Counted from the first letter of the stretch, positions 1 to 5,055 are shown. The stretch is DNA of 5,919 bases from Brevundimonas sp. (GCA_031119155.1 JAVHYH010000194.1:1-5919); one strand, 5' to 3'. Notes: generated by a model not told the origin, from the letters alone. A program made the numbers and translations.

Positions 1-184
1 TGTGCGGCACGAAGCCGTAGTTGCCCGGATAGTACATGGCGGTGTGCAGGAAGCGATCGACGAACAGGGCGCCGGAGGCCTTGTCCATTTCGTACTTCAC
101 CGGAAGACCGCCCTGCGGGATCTCGATGACGACGTTGATGTCCCAGGGCGGGTTCGGGCCGACGGGGATGGCGTCGAGGTTCAT
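1..184 (-). CDS. ppa: Inorganic pyrophosphatase, family I (N-terminal part, runs off the left edge)
   Basis: Soluble cytoplasmic enzyme that hydrolyses pyrophosphate to two phosphates with Mg2+, pulling nucleic acid and protein synthesis forward. The first 61 residues are visible. They contain the family I core: VVIEIP (18-23), KYEMDK (30-35), SGALFVDRF (37-45), then TAMYYPGNYGF (48-58). Residues E21, K30, E32, R44, Y52 and Y56 line up with the E. coli active-site residues E20, K29, E31, R43, Y51 and Y55, so the visible half of the active site is intact. Family members are about 175 residues, so roughly two thirds lies outside the window. The ATG gives an N terminus like that of relatives; no strong Shine-Dalgarno is visible ahead of it. 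It diverges from the DUF599 gene. The name is firm, based on recalled motifs. Confidence 0.96.
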   Translation of the reverse strand, partial: MNLDAIPVGPNPPWDINVVIEIPQGGLPVKYEMDKASGALFVDRFLHTAMYYPGNYGFVPH

Positions 185-228
185 GACGGACTCGTCTATG
201 TTGCAACTGCGAACGGAGAGGCCCGGGG

Positions 229-256
229 TGATAAGCCTCCACGGCGCCCGAAGCAA
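229..256 (-). promoter_or_regulatory. Candidate promoter for ppa
   Basis: Reading the minus strand, TTGCTT (256-251) is followed after 16 bases by TTATCA (234-229), inside GGCTTATCAC, which partly fits the Caulobacter -10 form GCTANAWC. Transcription would start near 222 and give a leader of about 38 bases. The leader contains a GANTC (CcrM-type methylation) site at 189-193, just ahead of the ATG. Only two boxes support this. Confidence 0.35.
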
Positions 257-351
257 GGCGGCGGCGTCGTTAAGGGCGTCTGTTTTCATGCGTGTGGCTT
301 GAGCCGGGCGGCGATGCGGGCGACCATGGCGCTTCGGCCTGAGGAGCGAGA

Positions 352-1035
352 ATGACCCCCCTGGACTATGTGGCGCTCGGCCTCTTCTTCGTCTGCTGGC
401 TCGGCTACGACCCGTTGCTGAAGCTGCTGGCCCATCGCTCCGGCACCCTGAACGACGACATGAGCATCGTGCGCCGGGTCTGGATGACGGCCATGACCCA
501 TCGCGAGATGCGGCTGGTCGACAGCCAGCTGATGGGCCATTCGATCAACTCCGCCAGCTTCTTCGCCTCCACCAACCTGCTGCTGATCGCGGCGGTGGGC
601 GGCATTCTGTTCGGCGGGCAGGCGGCGCTGGAGGGTTTCGCCTCGGTCGGCGCGGAAGCCGTGCCGATCCGGGTGCTGGAGGCCAAGCTGGCCCTGATCC
701 TGATCTGTCTGGTGCGCGGCCTGCTCGACTTCATCTGGGCCCTGCGCCAGATGAACTACACCCTCGCCCTGATCGGCGCGGCGCCCGAGGCCCACTCGGA
801 ATCGGATCGGGTGGCCCTCGGCGAGGCGGCGACCTGCCTGCTCAATCCGGCCCTGGGCGCCTTCAGCCAGGGCGTGCGCGGCTACTATTTCGCCCTCGCC
901 GCCGCGGCCTGGCTGTTCGGGCCCTTGTGGCTGGCCGTCGGCGTGGCCGCGGCCTTCTGCCTGCTGGTCTGGCGCCAGTCGGGTTCGCCCGCCGCCCGCG
1001 CCATCCGCAGCGCCCGCCGCCTGCTGGAGCCCTGA
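352..1035 (+). CDS. DUF599 family integral membrane protein
   Basis: Conserved inner-membrane protein of unknown function, 227 residues. Four hydrophobic segments are visible at about 4-23, 68-89, 108-131 and 178-207. The loop between the first two carries the conserved-looking R..WM..MTHREMRLVDSQL stretch (42-60), followed by SASFFASTNLL (67-77). Later come RQMNYTLALIG (132-142) and FSQGVRGYYFALA (171-183). These are the features I associate with the DUF599 family (PF04654), and the length is typical. A good Shine-Dalgarno, GAGGAG at about 341-346, precedes the ATG. The C terminus is short, basic and probably cytoplasmic (R217, R221, R222). No partner gene is tied to it here: ppa diverges on the left, and a separate sRNA gene follows on the right. 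No clear terminator is seen directly after its stop. No enzymatic motif is visible, so no role is proposed. Confidence 0.88.
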   Translation: MTPLDYVALGLFFVCWLGYDPLLKLLAHRSGTLNDDMSIVRRVWMTAMTHREMRLVDSQLMGHSINSASFFASTNLLLIAAVGGILFGGQAALEGFASVGAEAVPIRVLEAKLALILICLVRGLLDFIWALRQMNYTLALIGAAPEAHSESDRVALGEAATCLLNPALGAFSQGVRGYYFALAAAAWLFGPLWLAVGVAAAFCLLVWRQSGSPAARAIRSARRLLEP

Positions 1036-1171
1036 GTTCGGCGTTTGCGGCCATGCTTGTTTGCGGACGCGTTATGCTCAGGGTGAATTTTGCCGCTGAA
1101 AGCGGTTACCGGGTCGAAATGCGGCAGAAGGATGCCGTTACATTGCGTGAACGCAGATGCGAAATCCCCGC

Positions 1172-1200
1172 TTGACCATTTGTGCACTGCACACTAGCTT
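1172..1200 (+). promoter_or_regulatory. Promoter of the predicted sRNA
   Basis: TTGACCA (1172-1178) matches the Caulobacter -35 TTGACGS at six of seven positions. After 14 bases comes ACTAGCTT (1193-1200), a partial match to the -10 GCTANAWC, at a spacing allowed in that consensus. The start site would fall near 1206-1208, exactly at the base of the first RNA hairpin, which strengthens the assignment. Confidence 0.6.
1181..1193. promoter_or_regulatory. 13-bp perfect palindrome in the sRNA promoter spacer (candidate operator)
   Basis: TGTGCA-C-TGCACA is a perfect inverted repeat with a single central base. It lies between the -35 and -10 boxes of the sRNA promoter, the usual place for a repressor site that blocks RNA polymerase. 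It is shorter than a CRP/FNR site (TGTGA-N6-TCACA), so I do not assign a regulator. Confidence 0.45.
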
Positions 1201-1206
1201 CATTTT

Positions 1207-1289
1207 CGACGCCGCGAGGCGTCATGCCCTTCCTGGGCGTTTCCTCCCTATAGACTTTATATGCCGCGCCTTCGGGCGCGGCTTTTTTT
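1207..1289 (+). ncRNA. Predicted trans-acting sRNA, suhB / alpha-r8 (MmgR)-like
   Basis: A free-standing transcript of about 83 bases is predicted between its promoter and its terminator. Hairpin 1 is GACGCC-GCGA-GGCGTC (1208-1223), a perfect 6-bp stem with a GNRA tetraloop. Hairpin 2 is ATGCCC-TTCCT-GGGCGT (1224-1240), 6 bp with one G-U pair and a pyrimidine loop. Next is an unpaired stretch, TTTCCTCCCT then ATAGACTTTAT (1240-1260), followed by the terminator hairpin. CCUCCC is complementary to Shine-Dalgarno sequences and is the sort of seed used by alphaproteobacterial sRNAs that block translation initiation. The order of hairpin, UUUCCUCCC plus ACUUU, and terminator recalls the suhB / alpha-r8 family, which includes MmgR of Sinorhizobium. 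That family name is from memory and less certain than the gene itself. No reading frame of note lies inside it. Confidence 0.68.
1263..1289 (+). terminator. Intrinsic terminator of the sRNA
   Basis: GCCGCGCC-TTCG-GGCGCGGC (1263-1282) forms a perfect 8-bp GC-rich stem with a UUCG tetraloop, followed directly by seven T (1283-1289). It is strong for the plus strand. Read on the minus strand, the hairpin is followed by ATATAAAG with no T tract, so it should terminate the convergent amidohydrolase gene poorly. The last T residues with A1290 form that gene's TAA stop. Confidence 0.9.
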
Positions 1290-2160
1290 ATGTCCCGAGG
1301 CGGAGCGAGCCCAGCGCCGCGATGACCCGGGTCACGCCCTTCTGCGTGCGCGACCAGCCGCGTCCAGGGACGCGGGTCGCTTCATCGAAATACAGGGCGC
1401 GGTTCAGTTCGATCTGGAGGACATGGACGCCGTCCTCCGGCCGCCCCCGGCTCTGGGTCGTCCAGCCGCCGGCATAGGGGTGGTTCAGCGCCACCCGCCA
1501 GCCCAGCGCCTCGAACGCCGCCCGCAGCGTCCGTGTCAGCTCCGGCGAACAGGACGATCCGTGCCGGTCGCCCAGCACCACATCCGGCCCTCGCGGCCCG
1601 CCCGGCGCGCGCGTCGCCCGCTCGGGCATGGAGTGCCAGTCGATCAGGATCGCCTCCCCATGCCGCGCCAGCGCCTCGGCGATCGCCGCATCCAGCGCCG
1701 CCGTCCACGGGCCGTGCGCCCGCGCCACCCGCGCCCGCGCCTCCTCCAGCGTCAGCCGCCGCGCGTGGATGGTCCGCCCGTCCCCGGTCAGCCGCGGGAT
1801 GACGCCATAGCCCGCCGCCGAGCGGGGCGAGGCCGGATGGTCCAGTCCGTCGATCAGCTGGGGGTCCAGATCAGCCGGGTCGCGGTTCAGATCGACATAG
1901 GCCCGCCCATAGCGCGCCAGCACCAGGGTCGCGCCATGATCCGGCCCGGCGGCGATCAGCCTGTCGACCAGCGCGTCCTCGGCGCTGCGCAGGCTCGACA
2001 GGGGCAGGCTCGGGTCGGCGTCCAGATCGTCGGGATAAAGGTCGCCCGAGTGTGGCGAGGCGAACACCAGCCGTCCGGGCGCGATCCCGGGCAGGGCGGG
2101 GCGCACGACCGTCACGGCCTCGCCCTCCTCCCGCGTCTGCCCGTCGCCCGTCATGATCAT
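1288..2160 (-). CDS. N-formylglutamate amidohydrolase family protein
   Basis: Predicted cytoplasmic metal-dependent hydrolase of the FGase family (PF05013), whose characterised members split N-formyl-L-glutamate into formate and glutamate in histidine breakdown. The 290 residues contain SPHSG (35-39), AYVDLNRDP (87-95), GVIPR (119-123), IDWHSMP (173-179), VVLGDRHGSSC (194-204), NHPYAGG (226-232) and QIELNRALYFDE (249-260). The conserved H, D and E residues in these blocks are the likely metal and substrate ligands. Length is normal. The start is uncertain: M1 and M3 are both possible and neither has a clear Shine-Dalgarno. No hut genes are nearby, so the true substrate may be another N-acyl amino acid, and I withhold the symbol hutG. 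It diverges from cpdR, a pairing I recall from other alphaproteobacteria. Its TAA overlaps the sRNA terminator T tract. Confidence 0.9.
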   Translation of the reverse strand: MIMTGDGQTREEGEAVTVVRPALPGIAPGRLVFASPHSGDLYPDDLDADPSLPLSSLRSAEDALVDRLIAAGPDHGATLVLARYGRAYVDLNRDPADLDPQLIDGLDHPASPRSAAGYGVIPRLTGDGRTIHARRLTLEEARARVARAHGPWTAALDAAIAEALARHGEAILIDWHSMPERATRAPGGPRGPDVVLGDRHGSSCSPELTRTLRAAFEALGWRVALNHPYAGGWTTQSRGRPEDGVHVLQIELNRALYFDEATRVPGRGWSRTQKGVTRVIAALGSLRLGT

Positions 2161-2293
2161 CCAGACCGCATAGCCTGTTTCGCGCGCCCATCCACAGGCC
2201 CGGGGTTCGCCCTTACGGCGTTTTTCATGGCGGGTTTACCAGTGCGCGCGTAGCGTCACGGTTCAAGACGACGGGGCGGACGACGAAAGACCT

Positions 2294-2650
2294 ATGGCGC
2301 GCATCCTTCTGGCTGAAGACGACAACTCGCTTCGCGGCTTCCTGACCCGCGCGCTCGAACGCGCCGGCCACTCGGTGGTCGATTGCGAGAACGGCGACGA
2401 CGCCATCGACGCCCTCGATCAGGGTCCGTGGGATCTTCTGCTGACCGACATCGTCATGCCCGGGGCCGACGGCATCGAGGTGGCGCGCATCGCCGCTGCC
2501 CGCCAGCCCGGGATCCGCATCATGTTCATCACCGGCTTCGCCGCCGTCGCCCTCTCCGCCGCCCAGGCCAGCCCCCAGGCCAAGGTCCTGTCCAAGCCGG
2601 TCCACCTGCGGGATCTGGTGGGCGAAGTGGAGCGGATGGTCGCGGCGTAA
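2294..2650 (+). CDS. cpdR: CpdR-type single-domain response regulator
   Basis: A receiver domain with no output domain, 118 residues. In Caulobacter, unphosphorylated CpdR goes to the cell pole and primes ClpXP to degrade cell-cycle substrates such as PdeA and, indirectly, CtrA; phosphate flow from CckA through ChpT switches it off. Receiver landmarks are present: acidic pocket E8-D9-D10, phosphoacceptor D52 in LLTDIVMPG (49-57), T80 in FITGF (78-82), and K101 in SKPV (100-103). The N terminus MARILLAEDD and the bare receiver length fit CpdR well. The protein ends in Ala-Ala, the kind of C terminus ClpX recognises; Caulobacter CpdR is itself reported to be degraded by ClpXP. Only a weak purine-rich site (GAAAGA, 2284-2289) precedes the ATG. 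No good sigma-70-type promoter was found in the 133-base divergent region. A generic CheY-like regulator is the alternative. Confidence 0.9.
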   Translation: MARILLAEDDNSLRGFLTRALERAGHSVVDCENGDDAIDALDQGPWDLLLTDIVMPGADGIEVARIAAARQPGIRIMFITGFAAVALSAAQASPQAKVLSKPVHLRDLVGEVERMVAA

Positions 2651-2668
2651 ATTCAGCGGCTTTTGCCC

Positions 2669-2697
2669 TTGCGGTCCGCGCGGCCCTCGGGTTATAG
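2669..2697 (+). promoter_or_regulatory. Promoter of tRNA-Val
   Basis: TTGCGG (2669-2674) and TTATAG (2692-2697) are separated by 17 bases. Transcription would start near 2704 and give a 5' leader of about 39 bases for RNase P removal. The boxes lie just after the cpdR stop, so the tRNA can be transcribed independently. Confidence 0.6.
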
Positions 2698-2742
2698 ACC
2701 GCGCCTTCCCGCCCCGGGGCTTGTCTCCAGGGCCGCAAAGGC

Positions 2743-2817
<75 letters not shown>

Positions 2818-2912
2818 TTTCCTCCCTGACAATCAGACCGACCCGACCCGACACAGCATCCGCAGATGCTTCCGCGCCCCTGCGTCCTGGCCGCCAGCGA
2901 GCGGTCAGCCGA
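2818..2912 (+). other. tRNA trailer / intergenic spacer with two small hairpins
   Basis: TTTCCTCCCT (2818-2827) directly follows the tRNA CCA and repeats the ten-base unpaired motif of the predicted sRNA. Two stem-loops follow: AGCATC-CGCA-GATGCT (2855-2870), and an 8-bp stem with one G-U pair at 2887-2908. Neither has a T tract, so they may be 3' processing or Rho-related signals rather than intrinsic terminators. No gene is seen here. Confidence 0.35.
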
Positions 2913-3044
2913 TCAACTGAACGCCTCCGGGCGATAGACGGCGATGGGGTCGCTGGCGGGGAAGCTGTCTTCGAGCGCTTCGTCCAGTCGCTCGTCGAGC
3001 GTGTCGTGGACGATATCGTCGTCGGGTCGCGGATCGGGTTGCAT
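2913..3044 (-). CDS. Small acidic SFPASDP-motif protein, 43 aa
   Basis: A small gene likely to be missed by annotation. The product begins MQPDPRPDDD, has an acidic helix-like middle (DTLDERLDEALED, 14-26), then SFPASDPIAV (27-36), and ends in YRPEAFS. I recall similar short proteins of unknown function in alphaproteobacteria and other bacteria, with an LDEALEESFPASDP-type core; that is memory, not a search. An excellent Shine-Dalgarno, GAGGAGA (minus strand, 3058-3052), lies 7 bases before the ATG. It is 34 bases downstream of the alpha/beta hydrolase stop on the same strand, so the two may share a transcript. It has no cysteine, signal peptide or membrane segment. The very acidic N-terminal half suggests a soluble, partly disordered protein. 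Function unknown. Confidence 0.72.
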   Translation of the reverse strand: MQPDPRPDDDIVHDTLDERLDEALEDSFPASDPIAVYRPEAFS

Positions 3045-3078
3045 CCGGCGATCTCCTCAAGCGGGCCCGCGCGGGCCG

Positions 3079-3861
3079 TCAGCGACGGATCTGATGCTCG
3101 ACCGCCCAGTCGAGGGCGTAGTCGGCCACCGCTTCCCAGCCGGCGTCCATGCAGGTCCAGTGCGACCGGCCCTCGAAGATCTTCAGGTCGGTGCGCGACG
3201 GCGCCTGCTTCTGCTTTTTGAAGATGCCCCGGGTCATGGCGGCGTCGGCGATCAGGTCCAGTTCGCCGCCGATCAGCAGCAGCGGGGCGCGGTCCGGGTT
3301 CTTCCAGTCGATCTTTCCCGAGGCGCCGGTGACGCCGTCCCAGTAGACCTTTCCCGGCGTGGGCACGATGTAGGCGTCGTACAGCGCCGTCACCTTGTCG
3401 CGCGGTGCGGTCTGGGCGAAGCGTTCGGCGAAGAATTTGCGCGACATCGTCTTGGACTTCTTCCAGCTGAACAGGTCCAGGAAGACGGGCAGGGCCGAGA
3501 CGATGGCGTGGGGCCCCAGCGGCACCCCCGGCGTCGGCGCCGGATCGATGGCCACGCCCGCGACGCCCAGTCCGCGATCCAGAAGATGCTGCACCACCAC
3601 CCCGCCCAGCGAGTGGCCGATCAGGATCGGGGTCTCCGGCAGGGCGCGGATCAGCCGGTCATAGTGGTCGAACAGGTCCATCTGCCCGACCCTGGCCAGC
3701 GCCTGTTCGGGGAAATCGCGCAGTTCGGCGGGGGTGCGGTCGTCGTGCGGCCAGTCGGGCGCGACGACGGTGTAACCCTTGGCCTCATAGCGGGCCTTGA
3801 AGCCGGCCCAGCTGGCCGAGTTCAGCCAGGCCCCGTGGATCAGCATGATGGTCTTGCTCAC
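3079..3861 (-). CDS. Alpha/beta hydrolase family protein (GTG start)
   Basis: Predicted soluble serine hydrolase or esterase of the alpha/beta fold, 260 residues from the GTG chosen here. The oxyanion-loop HGAW (9-12) follows the first strand. The nucleophile elbow is GHSLGG (82-87) with S84. The acid is probably D202 in GGELDLIAD (198-206), and H234 in GRSHW (231-235) completes the triad. The C-terminal block MDAGWEAVADYALDW fits the last helix. The GTG is preferred because AGGGAGA (minus strand, 3874-3868) lies 6 bases upstream and the protein then opens straight into SKTIMLIHGAW. An open frame continues to an ATG at 4002, but those 47 extra residues are basic, unlike the family, and cover the probable promoter and operator. 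It lies between lysR and the small SFPASDP gene, all on one strand. The substrate cannot be told. Confidence 0.88.
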   Translation of the reverse strand: MSKTIMLIHGAWLNSASWAGFKARYEAKGYTVVAPDWPHDDRTPAELRDFPEQALARVGQMDLFDHYDRLIRALPETPILIGHSLGGVVVQHLLDRGLGVAGVAIDPAPTPGVPLGPHAIVSALPVFLDLFSWKKSKTMSRKFFAERFAQTAPRDKVTALYDAYIVPTPGKVYWDGVTGASGKIDWKNPDRAPLLLIGGELDLIADAAMTRGIFKKQKQAPSRTDLKIFEGRSHWTCMDAGWEAVADYALDWAVEHQIRR

Positions 3862-3909
3862 GGCCAGTCTCCCTGTCCCGACGTCGCGTGACGTCCCGTG
3901 AGCCGCACC

Positions 3910-3915
3910 ATGATA
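3910..3915 (-). promoter_or_regulatory. Candidate -10 box of the alpha/beta hydrolase promoter
   Basis: TATCAT on the minus strand matches TATAAT at five of six positions. No good -35 is found 16-18 bases upstream (AATAGG, GAATAG or AGAATA), as expected of an activator-dependent promoter. Transcription would start near 3903, leaving a leader of about 42 bases that includes the Shine-Dalgarno of the GTG start. Confidence 0.4.
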
Positions 3916-3953
3916 CCGGTGGACGGCCCGGCCTATTCTCCATGTGTTCGAGC

Positions 3954-3975
3954 GCCTCACACCTTGGTATGAGGC
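3954..3975. promoter_or_regulatory. 22-bp dyad, candidate LysR-type operator
   Basis: GCCTCACACC-TT-GGTATGAGGC has 10-bp arms with a single mismatch (C3960 against A3969, by count from the centre). On the minus strand it contains TACCAAGGTGTGA, which fits the LysR-type T-N11-A rule. Its centre lies about 61 bases upstream of the predicted hydrolase start site, the classical position for a LysR-type recognition site. No T tract follows on either strand, so it is not a typical terminator. It lies 31 bases past the lysR stop. Confidence 0.45.
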
Positions 3976-4005
3976 CGCCCGCCCCCGGAGCGCGTGAGAC
4001 ACGCG

Positions 4006-4941
4006 TCAGGCCGTCCGCTTCCCCGCCGTGTCGCCGGGCCAGAGCGGGCCCGAGAATTTCGCCGCCAGATAGGTCATCAGCGCCGTCACCCGGGCGGGAC
4101 GCGGCCCGCCGCCGGGCGCCACCAGATGCAGGTCGATGGGCGGCAGGCTCCAGTCGGTCATCACCGTCTCCAGCTTTCCGGCGGCCAGATCGCGCCAGTA
4201 GATAAAGTCCGGCTGGGGCGCGACGCCGAGACCGGCGCACAGGGCATAGGTCAGGGCGTCGGCGTTGTTGGCGCGGAACGGGCCGTGCGGCCGCACCGTC
4301 GCCTCCTCGCCCGCGGTGCTGACGAACCGCCACAGCTCGGCATTGGGCAGATAGGCGTAGCCGAGGCAGGCATGGCGGACGAGGTCGGACGGATGCTCCG
4401 GCCGTCCCCGCTGAGCCAGATAGTCGGGCGAGGCGACCAGATGGCGCTTGATGGACCGGAGTCGGCGCGCGGTCATGGACGAATCCGCCAGCGCCGCGAT
4501 CCTGAGCGCGCAGTCATAGCCGCCGCCGACCAGGTCGACCGTCTCGTCCGACAGGTGCAGGTCCACCGACACGTCCGGGTGGGTGGCCAGGAACTCGGGC
4601 AGGGCGGGCGCCACATAGGCCATGCCGAACGACATGGGCGCGGCCAGCCGCACCAGACCGCGCGGCTTCACCGCCTGATCCAGCATTTCGCCCTCGGCGG
4701 CCTCGGCCTCGGACAGCATCTGCGCCGCCCGCGCCGCCAGCGTCCGCCCCGCGTCGGTCAGCGAGAACCGGCGCGAGGTCCGGTGCAGCAGGGTGGTCCC
4801 GAGGCGCAGCTCCAGCCGGCTCACGGCCTTGGACACCGTGGCCTTGGACAGGGCCAGCGCCTCGGCCGCGCGCGAGAAGGACTGCGTCTCGGCGACCTTG
4901 GAGAAGATGGCCAGGGCCTCGAGATCGGGCAGTTTCGACAT
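4006..4941 (-). CDS. LysR-family transcriptional regulator
   Basis: DNA-binding regulator of 311 residues, probably a tetramer. The N-terminal winged helix-turn-helix spans about 7-65, with AETQSFSRAAEALALS (17-32) and recognition helix KATVSKAVSRLE (33-44), then LLHRTSRRFSLTDAGR (51-66). A linker helix follows (about 67-92), then an effector-binding domain (about 95-300) with SDETVDLVGGGYDCALRIA (131-149). That motif is typical of the large DmlR/CrgA-like subgroup, whose ligands are mostly unknown. The start has GGAG five bases upstream. It diverges from the pirin gene with 114 bases between; LysR regulators next to pirin genes are common, so pirin is the likeliest target. A second possible target is the hydrolase on its 3' side. 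The C-terminal tail after W301 is basic and probably disordered. Confidence 0.95.
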   Translation of the reverse strand: MSKLPDLEALAIFSKVAETQSFSRAAEALALSKATVSKAVSRLELRLGTTLLHRTSRRFSLTDAGRTLAARAAQMLSEAEAAEGEMLDQAVKPRGLVRLAAPMSFGMAYVAPALPEFLATHPDVSVDLHLSDETVDLVGGGYDCALRIAALADSSMTARRLRSIKRHLVASPDYLAQRGRPEHPSDLVRHACLGYAYLPNAELWRFVSTAGEEATVRPHGPFRANNADALTYALCAGLGVAPQPDFIYWRDLAAGKLETVMTDWSLPPIDLHLVAPGGGPRPARVTALMTYLAAKFSGPLWPGDTAGKRTA

Positions 4942-4952
4942 ACGCGCTCCGC

Positions 4953-4976
4953 GAAACGATGAGTTTCAGGTGTTTC
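4953..4976. promoter_or_regulatory. GAAAC/GTTTC cluster in the lysR-pirin divergent region
   Basis: GAAAC-GATGA-GTTTC (4953-4967) is a perfect inverted repeat with 5-bp arms, and a further GTTTC follows at 4972-4976, nine bases from the previous copy. Another GTTTC is at 4932-4936 inside the lysR start. Such clustered half-sites between a LysR gene and its divergent neighbour are candidate autoregulatory and activating sites. The repeat lies roughly 35-60 bases upstream of the predicted pirin start site. Confidence 0.35.
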
Positions 4977-4980
4977 TATT

Positions 4981-5006
4981 TTGGATCCGAAGCCGATCGC
5001 TATCTT
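4981..5006 (+). promoter_or_regulatory. Candidate pirin promoter
   Basis: TTGGATC (4981-4987), an 11-base spacer and GCTATCTT (4999-5006) approximate the Caulobacter TTGACGS / GCTANAWC promoter with legal spacing. The start site would be near 5013. On the opposite strand TTGACGC (5014-5008) is a perfect -35 match facing lysR, but no convincing -10 follows it, so the lysR promoter remains unclear. Confidence 0.4.
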
Positions 5007-5023
5007 GGCGTCAAGCAATAGCG

Positions 5024-5041
5024 GCCCCCGACGGCGGGGGC
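5024..5041 (+). other. GC hairpin in the pirin leader
   Basis: GCCCCCG-ACGG-CGGGGGC makes a 7-bp GC-only stem. It ends three bases before the Shine-Dalgarno GGAG (5044-5047), close enough to affect ribosome access or protect the 5' end. No T tract follows, so it is not an attenuator of the usual kind. Confidence 0.4.
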
Positions 5042-5055
5042 GCGGAGACAAGACC

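Noticed and set aside
2..355. Plus-strand frame covering ppa and ending in ATGA overlap with the DUF599 start, which could look like a coupled leader peptide
   Set aside because: It is mostly the antisense of ppa. The final codons (from ATG at 314) have no ribosome binding site of their own, so the ATGA overlap is probably chance.
1093..1105. CCGCT-GAA-AGCGG hairpin after the DUF599 gene as its terminator
   Set aside because: Only 5 bp with no T tract, and 58 bases past the stop; not convincing.
2224..2238. TTCA-N7-TTTA upstream of cpdR as a CtrA site (TTAA-N7-TTAA)
   Set aside because: Each half has one mismatch and such degenerate matches are frequent. CtrA control of cpdR is plausible from Caulobacter but this site is too weak to list.
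1261..2253. Long plus-strand reading frame (330 codons) opposite the amidohydrolase
   Set aside because: Arginine- and proline-rich shadow of the minus-strand gene caused by GC-rich third positions; no ribosome binding site or family motif.
2671..2702. GCGGTC...GACCGC inverted repeat after cpdR as a terminator
   Set aside because: The 20-base loop and lack of a T tract argue against it. The same bases are better explained by the tRNA promoter.
2944..3891. Long plus-strand reading frame opposite the alpha/beta hydrolase and small gene
   Set aside because: Antisense shadow. The minus strand has the catalytic motifs and the ribosome binding sites.
3994..4962. Plus-strand reading frame of 322 codons opposite lysR
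   Set aside because: Antisense shadow. The minus strand encodes a complete LysR protein.
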